A DNA stretch of 64,000 nucleotides from Notospermus geniculatus. Its lineage: Eukaryota > Nemertea > Pilidiophora > Heteronemertea > Lineidae. The stretch spans positions 96,716-160,715 of the forward strand of contig NMRB01000875.1 in the NCBI GenBank assembly GCA_002633025.1, in the 5' to 3' direction. Below the pieces are notes generated by a model. That model was not told where the DNA came from, did not search any database, and worked only from the letters and a program-made list of their open reading frames with translations. The position numbers were made by a program, and so were the translations under genes. Of the stretch, positions 22,561-33,622 are shown piece by piece. Every line of letters starts with the position of its first letter. Within the stretch, counting starts at the first letter, position 1.

Positions 22561-22619
22561 TGACCTTCCTTGATGTTTGACCTCTCAAGGTCATTTGACG
22601 TGACCTTGACCTTTGACCT
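22561..22619 (-). promoter_or_regulatory. Cluster of nuclear-receptor half-sites (left arm of transposon)
   Basis: TGACCT at 22561, 22578, 22601, 22607 and 22614, plus AGGTCA at 22588. The 22607/22614 pair is a DR1 on the minus strand. Mirror image of 24093-24140. Confidence 0.4.
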
Positions 22620-23008
22620 ACTTTTTCAGGAATTACCACACCTTTAATTTTGTTGAAATTCTGTGTACAGGTAGACTGACATCTAGTTAAGATGTTTGCA
22701 AAATTTGATTTTGGAGAATTGATTTCTTCACGTGGAATTCGGTAAAAGACCTCTTGTACACAGGGTGAATCATAGAAATCCGAAAGTTTTATTTTAATTG
22801 CCAGGGAAAATACTGGTAAGTGAGTGAGCAATAGATGAAATAAAACAATAAGATCTGGTGGTCCTTGTGCAATGCATATTATAGTGCATTCAGTTCAAAA
22901 AAGGTCTCTTATGTAGAGCACGTAAGTTTAAACATTGCGTACATGTACTGTACATCTAGGTACTTGTGCTCAAAATGAGAGCGTTTTACTCAGATTCATT
23001 AGTGTTAA

Positions 23009-23497
23009 GGCCCGTCTACACGATCATACATTTGTTCAAAACATCATCATACATTTGTATGATGATGTTCATGGACAAATGTATGATCGTGTGGACTGTT
23101 TTCCCAACAAACATGTTCACATTTTTAGCTGCATGTTTCATCTTGCCAACAAAGGCACAACATCCCCAAAAAAATTGTATGATGATGTTCATGGAAAAAT
23201 GTATGATCGTGTGGACGGTTTTCCCAACAAACCTGAACAGCATCCAACATTATCCTTTCTCCATCATACTTCATCATACAAATGTCCATGAATGTTGGAC
23301 TGTAGATAGAAATCCACAACAAACTTGAACATCATCATACAAGTTTATGATGCTGTTTTGAACAATGTATGATGAAATATGATGATGTTCAAAATTTTAG
23401 CTGCATTGTGTAGACGGAAATCCACGACAAGCATGGACATCATCATACAAATGTATGATGATGTTTTGAACAAAGGTATGATCGTGTAGACAGGCCT
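23009..23497. mobile_element. TTAA-flanked foldback MITE (GGCCCGTCTACACGATCATA family)
   Basis: TTAA at 23005 and 23498 flank GGCCCGTCTACACGATCATA and its complement. The interior is several variants of TGTATGATGATGTTC. The open frames within it are not genes. Confidence 0.8.
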
Positions 23498-23601
23498 TTA
23501 AAATATTTTGTCCACGCCTGCCCACAGGTCTACTGAAAAGTAGAAAATAGAGCTCAACATCCAATACTGAACGTGGGCCTTCATGAATTTAAAGTCTAGG
23601 C

Positions 23602-23820
23602 CCTCAGTTACTCTTCGAGATTCTCCTGAATTAGAATAACGTTTAACTGGTAGCTGCTGTTCCCTTCAACCGAGTAAAATGCATGGAGTTTCTGTGTTCC
23701 ACTGATAGTAACTGATTGTTCAAGTCTTGCTTTCAGTATCGCTTCGTGCTTTGAAATATCGTCCTTGGAGCAGAACGAAGTGGTCACACCAGTAAGATTT
23801 TCTTTCGCCCATTCATACAA
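23602..23820 (-). pseudogene. Transposon ORF remnant, inverted copy 1
   Basis: Encodes MYEWAKENLTGVTTSFCSKD then an E-A-I-L-K-A-R-L segment and ISGTQKLHAFYSVEGNSSYQ. From memory this resembles uncharacterised transposon-linked proteins of aquatic invertebrates that share a G-T-(Q/R)-K-x-H-x-F motif; I cannot verify the family. It overlaps the mirror copy to its right. Confidence 0.55.
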
Positions 23821-23861
23821 TACATCAAATCATTCTATCAGTGATTAAGACAAAGTTGGAC

Positions 23862-24046
23862 CTGAAGAAGGTACATGTATTCTGTTTTCCAGATGGTGCA
23901 TCCGCACAATATAAATTGTATGAATGGGCGAAAGAAAATCTTACTGGTGTGACCACTTTGTTCTGCTCCAAGGACGATATTTCAAAGCACGAAGCGATAC
24001 TGAAAGCAAGACTTGAACAATCAGTTACTATCAGTGGAACACAGAA
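23862..24046 (+). pseudogene. Transposon ORF remnant, inverted copy 2
   Basis: Encodes KKVHVFCFPDGASAQYKLYE joined to WAKENLTGVTTLFCSKDDIS and continues to ISGTQ before the N gap. The extra N-terminal part (D-G-A-S-A-Q-Y-K) is missing from copy 1. It mirrors 23602-23820 across a short spacer. Confidence 0.55.
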
Positions 24047-24092
24047 NNNNNNNNNNNNNNNNNNNNNNNNNNNNNNNNNGTAATTCCTGAAA

Positions 24093-24140
24093 AAGTAGGT
24101 CAAAGGTCAAGGTCACGTCAAATGACCTTGAGAGGTCAAA
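24093..24140 (+). promoter_or_regulatory. Cluster of nuclear-receptor half-sites (right arm of transposon)
   Basis: AGGTCA at 24097, 24104 and 24110, TGACCT at 24123 and AGGTCA at 24133. The first two form a perfect DR1 (one-base spacer), and the third has the TCAAGGTCA extended form. The mirror set lies at 22561-22619 in the left arm. The match to consensus is seen directly; binding is not shown. Confidence 0.4.
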
Positions 24141-24718
24141 CATCAAGGAAGGCCATTGAGTTACATATCAACGGAAAGAGAATTTTCTCCTCCATCCATT
24201 GGTACCAATTTTGTAAGAATCGGTCAAGAACTGATTGAGTTATCACCAGTTTTGTCCTTCAGGGTCCACTTCGCCATTAAATTCGGTCAAATCTTTGGAG
24301 TACTCTATCTCCGCGTTAAGAGGTCAGAAGGAGCTGAAAATTGGTATTTGTGAGTTTCTCTGGAGGACCCCCCAGCATACCAAAAATAATGGAAATCGGA
24401 GACGGTCGCCGTAAAAAGTGAGTGAGATGGCATGGAATGACCCAAATGTCGAATAACTCTAAGCAAACTCACTGGAATGAGCTTCTGAGAGCGAGGAATA
24501 ACGCTGGGGTTGGAACTCTTAGAAAATACACAGACACAATGCCAGAAAGATGCGCTGCTCCGACTGCTGCCAAGGGGGGCATTCTAAATATTAGAGTAAA
24601 ATGTAAAAAAGGGACTGGACTGATAAATTCGCAGGTGAAAGAATCTCAGTACCTTTGCCTTTACTTATTGCAATGGCAGGAAAGTGAAATCCAGGCTCTG
24701 GGACCAAATAAAACACCA

Positions 24719-25255
24719 GGGGGCTGATTCACAAAGCCCTCTTAGCGTACGTGTGATCTTAGCACTGCCCGTATCTATTGTCAACAAGTCGACGAACAAG
24801 AGGTCTAGCGTCCAATGGAAATACCTAGTAAGTCACATTTTTGGAAAAAATGAGTTAAGGCCAAATTCGTACTTACTAGGTATTGTTTCATCATAATAAA
24901 CAGTTTTTGTTTGCAAAATGTTCGCCAAAGCAAAGCCTCGAAAAGACAGTGGTGCACTTACTCGGTTTTTACGTCTAAGTCATCAGAATTGTGACTTACT
25001 ACGTTTTTACCTTTGCAAATTCAGCATGAAATCAGACTAGGTAAAACGTAGCAAATTGCATTTAATCCTGTTGTATGACATATTTTTAATTAGGAGTGTT
25101 TTCCACAACAAAACTCTTCCAAGTTGTCATTCCACATAAACCCGTTTTTCTCGAAAACAACAAAATGTGACATACTAGGTATTTCCATTGGACGCTAGAG
25201 GTACGGGCAGTGCTAAGATCATCGTACGCTAAGCGGGCTTTGTGAATCAGGCCCC
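24719..25255. mobile_element. Foldback MITE (GGGGCCTGATTCACAAAGCC family) with nested element
   Basis: GGGGCTGATTCACAAAGCCC is mirrored at 25255. A second foldback, 24804-25199 (ends TCTAGCGTCCAATGGAAATA), is inserted in its middle. The outer family is that of 6118-6271. Confidence 0.82.
24804..25199. mobile_element. Foldback MITE nested in 24719-25255
   Basis: TCTAGCGTCCAATGG...CCATTGGACGCTAGA ends; the arms continue with ATACCTAGTA. Confidence 0.8.
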
Positions 25256-25309
25256 AGTTCCTTAAGATTTGCCAGGTATTCTAATATTTTTGCACACTAC
25301 TGTATACCA

Positions 25310-25660
25310 GTAAACAAAATGGAAACCTCAATATCAAGGTCACAACATCAAGAACTCCATTCACAGCATTCGCTTGCTTTTGGAATAAAATCAATAATAC
25401 ACATATGAAATCTACAAATACACAATCAATAGAAACTATAGAAAGAAATCGTTTATTTTTTTTTCTATTCAAGCCTTTAATAATAGTATTCAACATAATC
25501 ACCACTGTCCGATTGCCAATGGCTACAGAGCTGATCAGTTCAGAGAGAATGATATCTTCGGTTATTAATCAACTCGTGAAGTGTTCCAGTTTAGTCCTCC
25601 AATGTATACACTTCTTAATTATGCCACAGTGACGAGGATGCGGTAACCGTCTCTCACTAA
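25310..25660. repeat. Dispersed ~345-bp repeat, copy 2
   Basis: Second copy of 12841-13185. Immediately beyond it, 25670-26085 is a foldback insertion (ends CATTCGGAAC and GTTCCGAATG) that interrupts sequence continuous in copy 1. Confidence 0.6.
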
Positions 25661-25669
25661 CGGACGATC

Positions 25670-26085
25670 AACATTCGGAACTTCCGAAGGCAACTGCTCG
25701 GCAATTTCCGTCACTCGGATTTACCCTCGGACAGAATTCCAAGGCAGCCATCTTGAACGCGCAACGATTGCAACGCGTTTCTGGGTTTTGTGATGCGGTT
25801 CGCCTCATCACACCAGCAGCACTCTGCGCATGAACTAAATAGGTCACATAAAAATTAAAATGTTGCGTTATTCATCAACAATTGGCAGATTATGTGAGAT
25901 ACCGGTATTAAGTTTATATATACATGTCGGCATGTAATAACAGGCCAAAATTCGGGGAAAAGTCCCACGGTCCTGACGCCGGCGGTCACGTGGGTTTGTC
26001 GATAAACAATATGGCTGTCTTGGACGTGTGTCCGAGGTGAAATGCGCCGCCCAGTCACAGATAAGCAGTTCGCCTCAGGTCGTTC
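25670..26085. mobile_element. Foldback insertion next to dispersed repeat 2
   Basis: CATTCGGAAC...GAGGC...ACTGC ends mirrored at 26085. It is absent from the corresponding place in repeat copy 1 (13185). Confidence 0.6.
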
Positions 26086-26089
26086 CGAA

Positions 26090-27200
26090 TGGGACGATCA
26101 AGTGAACCAATGTAAACTTTCAAAGCAACGTTCAGCAAATAATAGCCACTATTTATGGGTGTGTAGATACTGTACGACCTTAGGATGACCGGTGTGATGT
26201 TTTTGAATATTTTTCATCTACGTGCGTTGCCCTGCAACATTGTCTGACGGAGTAATCTGCAACTCGATACACAGAGAAACCTGTCAATCTCTACCAGCGT
26301 TTGCCAAACAATACTTTGGCATGCGAGCAACACTGGCAGATGTTGCACTGGTGAGTGTAGTCTGAAGCAACTCATGAATCTGTGCATGTATAAAGGCTGT
26401 AGGGAGTGAAGGTATACATTAACATGGAGTCGTATGAGGAGGGTTTAACATCCGATTAACACTGTCTATGAAGTGAACTTCTTAGTACATGTAAATCTCT
26501 CCACAATGAATGACTTCAGTTTCAGGCATATGTTTGTTTAATGGCCACTAACACGATCAGTCATTTTCATCAAACGTTTTCATCAATCATTTTGGTCAAA
26601 TTTGTATGTATGAGGTCCCGTCGTACAATGTCAATCATTTTCATCCAATGTTTCACAAAATGGCATTACAAAACCCGTCCAATTGCATAATCACCATTCA
26701 TAAAATGACATTTGTAATCAGGAAACTCTAAATTCAGCAGGGTTAATTGTTCAATAAATACCCATGCCCGCAGTACACGGTCAAATTTTATATCAATTCG
26801 TCAAAAATAGGACGGGCTCTACATGTATTCCATCAATCTGTGATTGACGAAAAATATTTCCTCCAATATTTCCCGCCGTACACGATCAATCATTTTGGTC
26901 AAGTTTGTTTCATCCAACTTTGGGGGATCGTGTACGGCGGCATGAATAGAATTCATTATTCTACAATGATAAGTGTCTTCCTAATGGTGAATAACCAAAC
27001 CTTCATATCCACATCTTGTACGATGTCCTACGAGTCAATCGACTCATGGAGCTACCGGTATTTTGAAGACGGCCTTCTACAATATATATCACTCGATCTT
27101 TAATGTAAAGTGGTAAACAAATCACCTTCATAAAATGGGAGCGAATTTATCTCCCGCGTTAGATACGGCATGCACGTGAGTAATGTTTCGAGGAGTCATT
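26090..27200. other. Gene-free stretch with short TCATTTTCATC-type repeats
   Basis: Contains direct and inverted TCAATCATTTTGGTCAA-like words (26520-26945) that look like another foldback element with the ACGATCA core. No convincing exon. Confidence 0.4.
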
Positions 27201-27208
27201 TTATTACA

Positions 27209-27332
27209 GAGTTTTCGCAAAGCCCCCGAAACGCCAACGTGAACGTCTATCCTTTTGTTCGGTGCTCTGTTCGTGGCATCGAACAATGGGTTTGGCGTTC
27301 GCGTTGGCGTTTCGGGGGCTTTGCGAAAACTC
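27209..27332. mobile_element. 124-bp MITE (GAGTTTTCGCAAAGCCCCCG family), copy 1
   Basis: Ends GAGTTTTCGCAAAGCCCC and its complement. Same length, 124 bp, as the copies at 43447-43570 and 45308-45431. Confidence 0.85.
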
Positions 27333-27855
27333 CCTATTGACTTCATTAGGTCTTTTTACACGGTGCGGGTTCGAGAAAACCTACCTCCACACTCTCCTCG
27401 GGCGGGTTCGGTTCAGGATGGATTGATCACTTTTACACGGTGCGGGTTCGGTAATTGGCCTCGATCCAATTCGAGGTCGATTCGTTTGAATAGAAAAATT
27501 CATGTGCCTGAGACGCATTTTCCTGGCATCTGAGAATGAAACTTTTATTTTGGAGCGAGTGTCCTGAGATGCTTGTCCTGAGAGGTTGGCGGGCAACGGT
27601 CATTGCGGAAATGGTTCTTAGAAAGTATCATAAACAAAAAAAGGGAATTCCGTGAAGGACTTTCCCCGACTATGAATAGAGTTTTACAGTGACGATGAGA
27701 ACAAAACCCTTATTCTGACCCCCCACAAAGTCATTTTCGGAAATTCAACTACCCGTTGCATCAGGAAAGTGCATCATCTCCGATCGTGCCAAATTTCGAG
27801 GCGAAACAAAGCCGCGACGTAGCCCCCCATTACTTTGTTGAGTCCCTTTCCAACA

Positions 27856-28596
27856 TTAAAGGGGAACTGACCACTTTGCCAGGCAAACTGGGCTACCTAC
27901 ACCTCAAAATGCCTTATGATATCACTTCAGGACTCACAACAGTTTGATTTGAAAATCTCCACCCATTTCCGAAATAAACGCCAAAATGTAATTTTCGAAT
28001 TCAAATTTCCCGCTCAATTAGTGATGTCATTCAGAGAACCATTACAATATTATACTAGTGACCATTTCAAAATGTGCTATATCTGTATCTAAGACAGCTG
28101 GACAGAATATATTTCTAATCCCAGTCAACCACGTTGCCGTGATTGAGAATCAATTAAGTCAGTCAGTCATGTGGGGATCTTTACACCTGAAGTTCAGGCG
28201 TGAAAATTCAGAAATAATTGAAAATACCATATTTAGAGATTTCGGTATCTTAGTCAATCACGACAGTTTGTTGAATAATAATACCCTTCCTGAGAGAGTT
28301 AGTGTTTACTTTGAACTTTTCCTCCGAAATCAACACTTTGAGTCAGAAAGTGCGCTTGACAGGCTATCCAGGATAAAAATTTAGTACAGTTTACAATGGA
28401 TGACTATAGAAATGGTTCTAGGTATGACATCACTAATTGAGCGGGAAATTTGAATTCTGAGAAATACATTTTTGTGTGTAGTTTGAAAATGAGCTGAGAT
28501 TTTTTCACCAAATTTTTGCCAACCATAGAGTGGTGTCAAACCCATTTGGAACAGCAAAAATAGTCATTATATTTGAAGGGGTCAGTTCCTCTTTAA
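27856..28596. mobile_element. TTAA-flanked element, ~730 bp
   Basis: TTAA at 27856 and 28593 flank AGGGGAACTGACC and GGTCAGTTCCTCT. An inner inverted pair (TCAATTAGTGATGTCAT near 28020 and its complement near 28420) supports one foldback unit. piggyBac-like target, no transposase. Confidence 0.75.
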
Positions 28597-28899
28597 TATA
28601 GGCCTATCTAGATTTTACAGTATCCTGATCATGTCTACCTCGGCGCGGCTGGAGTGGAATTGGTCTGTCTGGTTTAGGGCCTACCCCAAAATTAAAAAAA
28701 ACTGTTTCGGCAAAGATCGGCGCCACTCGGAATGGTCGCAGATAGATACCGGTCTATGCTCGTATTTCCCCATCAAAATCGGCTTACTGGAGTATACGCA
28801 AAAACGCAATGACGAAAAAACCCGCAAAAATCGAGGGAGTAACGGACCATTTCCGTGAAGACCGTGAGTTTTGCCGAAGACAGACAGGGCGGCCCTAGC

Positions 28900-29285
28900 T
28901 AAACGTTATTTCCCCCAATTTTACCAAAAGTCCGCAAGAAATGTCTGCGCATGAAGTCGCCATGCTTGAATAAGGAAGCTATGAATAAAGTCAGGGAAAA
29001 AACCGAGCATGGAAACGGTACATTTTTGACAGGACTCTTGACAACTATACACAAGCTTCATCAAACATAGAAACGAACTGAGGAAAATGACCAAGCCCCA
29101 AAAGGCAAAGTTTGAGGGTAGGATAGCGCTTGAACCCAAAGGCTTTCTAGAGGTTACGTGCGAAGTAAGACTAGCGGTCAAGGGCAGATTTCCGATTTGA
29201 TAAGAGCTGATGGTCGCAAGGCAGTGACAGACAACGACAAAGCCGATACCCTTAACCGGCAATTTGCCAGGATGTGATGTTTGTG
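28900..29285 (+). mobile_element. Degenerate LINE (non-LTR retrotransposon) ORF2 fragment
   Basis: In two frames the plus strand reads KMTKPQKAKFEGRIALEPKG and then SDLIRADGRKAVTDNDKADT, LNRQFA. This matches the linker before the reverse-transcriptase core in CR1/Jockey-type ORF2 proteins (F-W-x-Y-x-x-S-K, I-x-x-L-x-x-x-D-G, D-x-x-K-A-x-x-L-N-x-x-F-A). It is broken by frameshifts and stops and no RT catalytic core follows. Confidence 0.65.
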
Positions 29286-30963
29286 TTCAGCATATCACAG
29301 TTCGATTTCGAAAATGCGAAGCGAGACTTTTTAATACGCCATATTGAAAACGTATTGGTTTGATAAATAATGTTTACTCCCCATGCAACCTCGATTCGTG
29401 ACATTTTCTATCCTATCCTGACTGTGTAAATTCAGGTGGTGAGGTTTTTGCGTTTTGCGTTGCGTTTTTGCGTAAATTCCAGTAAGCCATCAAAAGCACC
29501 TTTTCCAGAATTTCTTTTCAGTTGACAGAGGCAGGCACACCATACTGGCATGACTGGGCCATGAGTAACATATAGCACAGGAACCTTCATAGGTGGCAGA
29601 TTAGGGTTAGAATGTCCATAGTACCGGTAACCCTAGGGTTAGGAGGGTTTGGGGCTCCCCTACCCCTATATTATACTGACAAGGAATGAAACTCCCCCCT
29701 TTTCCTGTACATGCATATGCCAGTGCATTTTGAGAGATCTCCTGTCACTCCAGAACGAGACCGACAGTGGCGCCAGTGGAGTGTTGACATATTCACGACT
29801 ACATGCACATACTCTTAAATATGATTAGTGCGTTGGTTTTTCTGGAATTCCTCTGTCAGAATTTAGTTGTCTTTACGTCAATCGATTCATTCCATTCGTT
29901 GCATTCTATTCATCTGAGAGTTGTCGCGGGATTCCTTCTGTCTCCTGACGTTTTGACCCCTATAGGCCTACATTTTCACGGGAGTGTATCTGAAGACGTT
30001 TATCATTTGCCATGTAGGGCCGCTCGATATTGCTTGATCGCATCTCTTTTTCGTAAGTATGGGCAAATTGCCAGATGTTCTCTGCTCAGATTGGCCACTA
30101 CATACATGTATTGCTCTTACATCTGTGCGTGCACCTACGTCGTTACACTCGGCCCCAGTGTGTATCCGACGTCCCGGTCTCCTACACACTGGCACATTTG
30201 GGGCTCAAAAGCCGGTAACACCACTAGATGGCACTCCACTGGGCTCCAGCCAATCACCACGCTTTCTCACTCATAATTCCCGCGGAAATTACTTCCAGGA
30301 AAAACCCAACCTCGTCCCCAGGGGTATAGTTCGCTCAGACAACCTTGGACCACTCGCCATATTGTCAGAAAGCGAACGAGGTTGGGAAAACCCAAGGACC
30401 CGTGCTACCATCACGCGGTCTTCACGACTGTTAAAGCCCCACAGTATTGAATTTTACTGGATTTTCAAAGTGTTGGGAGAATGCTGGTCGAGGTCTCATA
30501 GCATCGTGAAGGTCCCCAGAATGCCTGCCTGATGCGTATTTCCGAGAATCAAGGCCTAGTTTTCAGCACACAATGAAAAAATCTGCAGGGAGGGCTCTAA
30601 TGTATTCAGATGGAGCGCAGTACATTTTACACGTCGTGACGTCGTGCACTGACGTCAAGAATCGCGGCGATGATTTGCGTTTTTCAGATTCAATACAGTG
30701 GGGCTTTAATCTCTAAAAGAGCCAGACGCGGAGTGTGATTTACCGAAGGGGTGAGCCCGTAGCGTCTGGCCAAGCGAGACTACAACGTCGTGTCATCCTA
30801 GTCGCTATGGGATGACCCTTCTGCGGGAAAAGAGGCATTCGTCAATGTCAACGACCTGACTGCTGTTGAAGTATAGAATAAAAGTAGTAAACGAAGAATG
30901 TGTGATGGAAATATAAAAATAATTGATACAATTCTGGTAACTCTTTAAAATGGCGTAACGTAT
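29286..30963. other. Gene-free stretch
   Basis: Contains a simple GTTTTTGCGTTTTGCGTTGC run (29446-29475) and two TTAGGGTTAG-like units (29601 and 29635). At 30297-30400 there is a weak inverted AACCTCG pair. Open frames around 29803-30532 have no coding signal that I can defend. Confidence 0.4.
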
Positions 30964-31792
30964 ATATCGGGTGTCCCAGAAAAAAACGTCCCACTTTTCA
31001 AACTTCAATATCTCCTAAGATGTTGGACCGAATGCAGCAAAACTGCCACACAATAAAGGTTATGATAGGATAAAGAACTGGCGTGAATTTCATCTCAATA
31101 TCCTTCTTGAGTTCGGAATAATGTCCGAAACAAAAATACAAGTCCAGTTTTGCAGTATCATAGATGCAAACTCAGTAATACTATCCCCCAAAAGAATTAA
31201 ACTGTTTCTCCTGATGTATCATACTGAACACCACAGAATTGCACCGAAATTGAGATTATGCTGATATCTAGCAGTTACGAGCAGTGGCATAAATTTCATG
31301 TCAATAGCCCTACTGAGTGTGGGATGATGTCCGGTGCAATAGCACAAGTCGAGTGAAATAACGGCCCTGTGAAGTTCTAACTCCTCGCTCACAATCATAC
31401 TTGAAACAATGATCAATTTATTCACTGTCATCTGGGCTTCCGAAACTATTTCTGCCCGAGGATTACAAAATTGTTGTGTCCTTGAATGCATTTTCCCATG
31501 GACTAAAAAGATGGTGGTAGAACTGTTTGGGAATGGCAATTTGACTCCAGGTGCAGACCCTTTGGTATCGGGTGGTCCCGCTTAATCTGCATCTCTGATA
31601 CTGCACTTTCAGACTTGCATCTTTGTACTGGATGTTATTCCATACCCAAGAGGGATATTGATTTGAAATTCATATCATCTCTTTGGCTTATCACACCCTT
31701 AGTTTTGGCGCAGTTACATTGTATTCGGTTTGATACTTCATGAGATATTGAACTTTGAAAAGTGGGACGTTTTTTCTAGGACACTCGATATG
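30964..31792. mobile_element. Inverted-repeat DNA transposon, ~830 bp
   Basis: ATATCGGGTGTCCCAGAAAA and CGTCCCACTTTTCAAA at the left are mirrored at 31730-31792. The arms are about 60 bp and the interior has no intact transposase. Confidence 0.75.
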
Positions 31793-31820
31793 TATTTATA
31801 ATTCATTATTTTTTCAAACA

Positions 31821-32020
31821 AAAGGAGCTGTTCGTTTTCGTCACTTGAGGAATCTGAGTTGTGATCCTTGGGAAAACGGAAAAAGCTGTGCACTTGCAAA
31901 TTGCAAGGATTATTTGTTGTGCAGTACAGAATAATCGCTGCAATTTGCAGGTTAGCGTTCTCCATTTTCTCAAAGATCACAATTCAGATTCCCCAATTGA
32001 CGAAAACGAACAGCCCCTTT
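31821..32020. mobile_element. 200-bp foldback MITE
   Basis: AAAGGAGCTGTTCGTTTTCG is mirrored at 32020, with GAATCTGAGTTGTGATC continuing in the arms. Confidence 0.75.
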
Positions 32021-32469
32021 AAATGCAAGCACCAGACCTAGACTAGAGATTCTGATGAATGTTTGACAGTGGATAGATGGTGATTTTTAAAGCTTGATGC
32101 CGTCTACATCGATGCTGGTTCAAAACCAAAAATCAACCAAATTATAAAACGTCAACCTTTCATGATGACAAGCATGAAAATGATGAGACAATCATTCTTT
32201 AGTCATCTTATTAGCCATAAAGCCCTCACCAACCCAGATCTTGGATCCAGGCCATCCATATCGTGTTTATACTGCAGCGTTCTGTGCATCATCTTGAAAA
32301 AATGTACAACATTCAATTTTGTTCCTGGCAACAATAATCTTTCTTGCAAACTAAGCCATAAACAGGGAATATGTTTAGAGAAAGTTGAAGCTACTCATTC
32401 GACCGGAAGTCGACTGTTTCAGAGAAAGGTAAGAATCTCTTGTTGCACAGGCCGACGGTCCTATGGCAC

Positions 32470-32803
32470 GCCGTTTGTCCATTAGAAAAACCTTGTTTTT
32501 TTAGTAAAAAAACTTGTTTTTCTGTTGAGAAACCTTGTTTTTCTCTTGAAAAAACCTTGTTTTTAAAAAAAATAGTTTTCCTGTTGAAATACCTAGTTTT
32601 TCGTTTCCTTCGCTGAAAAACATGGTAATACCGATAAAAAACCATGTTTTTCTAGAGAAGAACAAGGATTTCTGACCGTTATACGTATAAAAACTTGGTA
32701 CTTTCGGTGAAAAACAAGGTTTTTCTAATATTACCTTTTTTTCAAGAGAAAAACAAAGTTTTTTACTAAAAAACAAGGTTTTTCTATTTAATGGACAAAC
32801 GGC
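32470..32803. mobile_element. Foldback filled with AAAAACCTTGTTTTTCT repeats
   Basis: GCCGTTTGTCCAT ends mirrored at 32803. The interior is a run of ~20-bp units around AAACCTTGTTTTTCT that reverse orientation near the middle. Lys/Phe-rich open frames here are artefacts of this composition. Confidence 0.78.
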
Positions 32804-32970
32804 TTGTCATACGCTCCAACCTCGCTATTATGAACTTCTTACAGCGAACTCCCACATCTGACGAACCATACCACATTGACTCCGCTTTTTCCTTCAGATC
32901 GGCAATTATTGCCATCAAATATGCGGCCCATTCAACAGTGTCGGCCACAAGAAGTTGATAAAACCGTATT

Positions 32971-33590
32971 AACCCTTCCCATGCGCGGACATTTTTGACA
33001 AAACTTGCATTTTATGCGGTTACCGGATATACGCCATGAAGATGCCATCTAATGGGTTTATCATAAACTACGTCGGATATATCCGGTAGCCGCACTGGGG
33101 AATGACCTACTGCGGACATATGGTCATTTTTCAATATATGGCGAACCTAATGAGCAGTATGACATCGAAGGTGCCCAGGGGGTCTCCCTCAGCCCAAAGT
33201 CAGTAAAGTAAAAGCGCCATTTGCAACTTTACTTATTTGTTTCAAAGAAATTATGACGTACATGAGATAAGGCCCCTAATTTTGCAAGAAAAACAAAGGA
33301 CTTTTGTACATACATGTACGTGAAAATAGTGATTTTGGATCCTTATGGCTCTTGACCCTTTTTTAAGGGCCAATAGGTCAACTGGGTGCACATGTTTTGC
33401 TTGCAACAGAGGCAGACTACCGGTATGATCATCTATGCCAGGTCCAAGTTTCATGGCAAAATACCAATAAATAAATTTTTGATGGCATTTTTGTGAAAAA
33501 TTATGTAATTTTTTAAGCCCAAAAATGGACATGCGCACTGAGGAAAAATTTTTGTTGGCGGATATATACGGTAGCCGCATGGGAAGGGTC
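32971..33590. mobile_element. Foldback element with GACCCTTCCCATGCGGC ends
   Basis: AACCCTTCCCATGCG at the left is mirrored by GCATGGGAAGGGTC at 33590, with TATCCGGTAGCCGCA-type words inside. It ends 30 bp before the splice acceptor of the 33.6-kb unknown gene. Confidence 0.68.
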
Positions 33591-33622
33591 AATTATAAAT
33601 ACTCGAAGACATATTATTACAG

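Larger units (their letters stand above)
22301..24443. mobile_element. 2.1-kb DNA transposon derivative with ~340-bp terminal inverted repeats
   Basis: The left arm 22301-22637 is the reverse complement of 24080-24443 at high identity; the right arm has a ~30-bp extra stretch near 24290. Between the arms lie a TTAA-flanked foldback (23009-23497) and a protein remnant present twice in opposite orientations (23602-23820 minus and 23862-24046 plus). A 33-N gap (24047-24079) interrupts the second. The structure suggests a non-autonomous or rearranged DNA transposon. Confidence 0.8.

Noticed and set aside
23006-23500. Overlapping open frames rich in Tyr-Asp-Asp-Val-His-Gly
   Set aside because: They are translations of repeated TGTATGATGATGTTC units inside a TTAA-flanked foldback element.
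29600-29650. TTAGGGTTAG units resembling telomere repeat
   Set aside because: Only about two units at each of two spots, with no array; chance or a tiny remnant.
32391-32776. Phe/Lys-rich open frames
   Set aside because: By-products of the AAACCTTGTTTTTCT repeat; both strands are open for the same reason.
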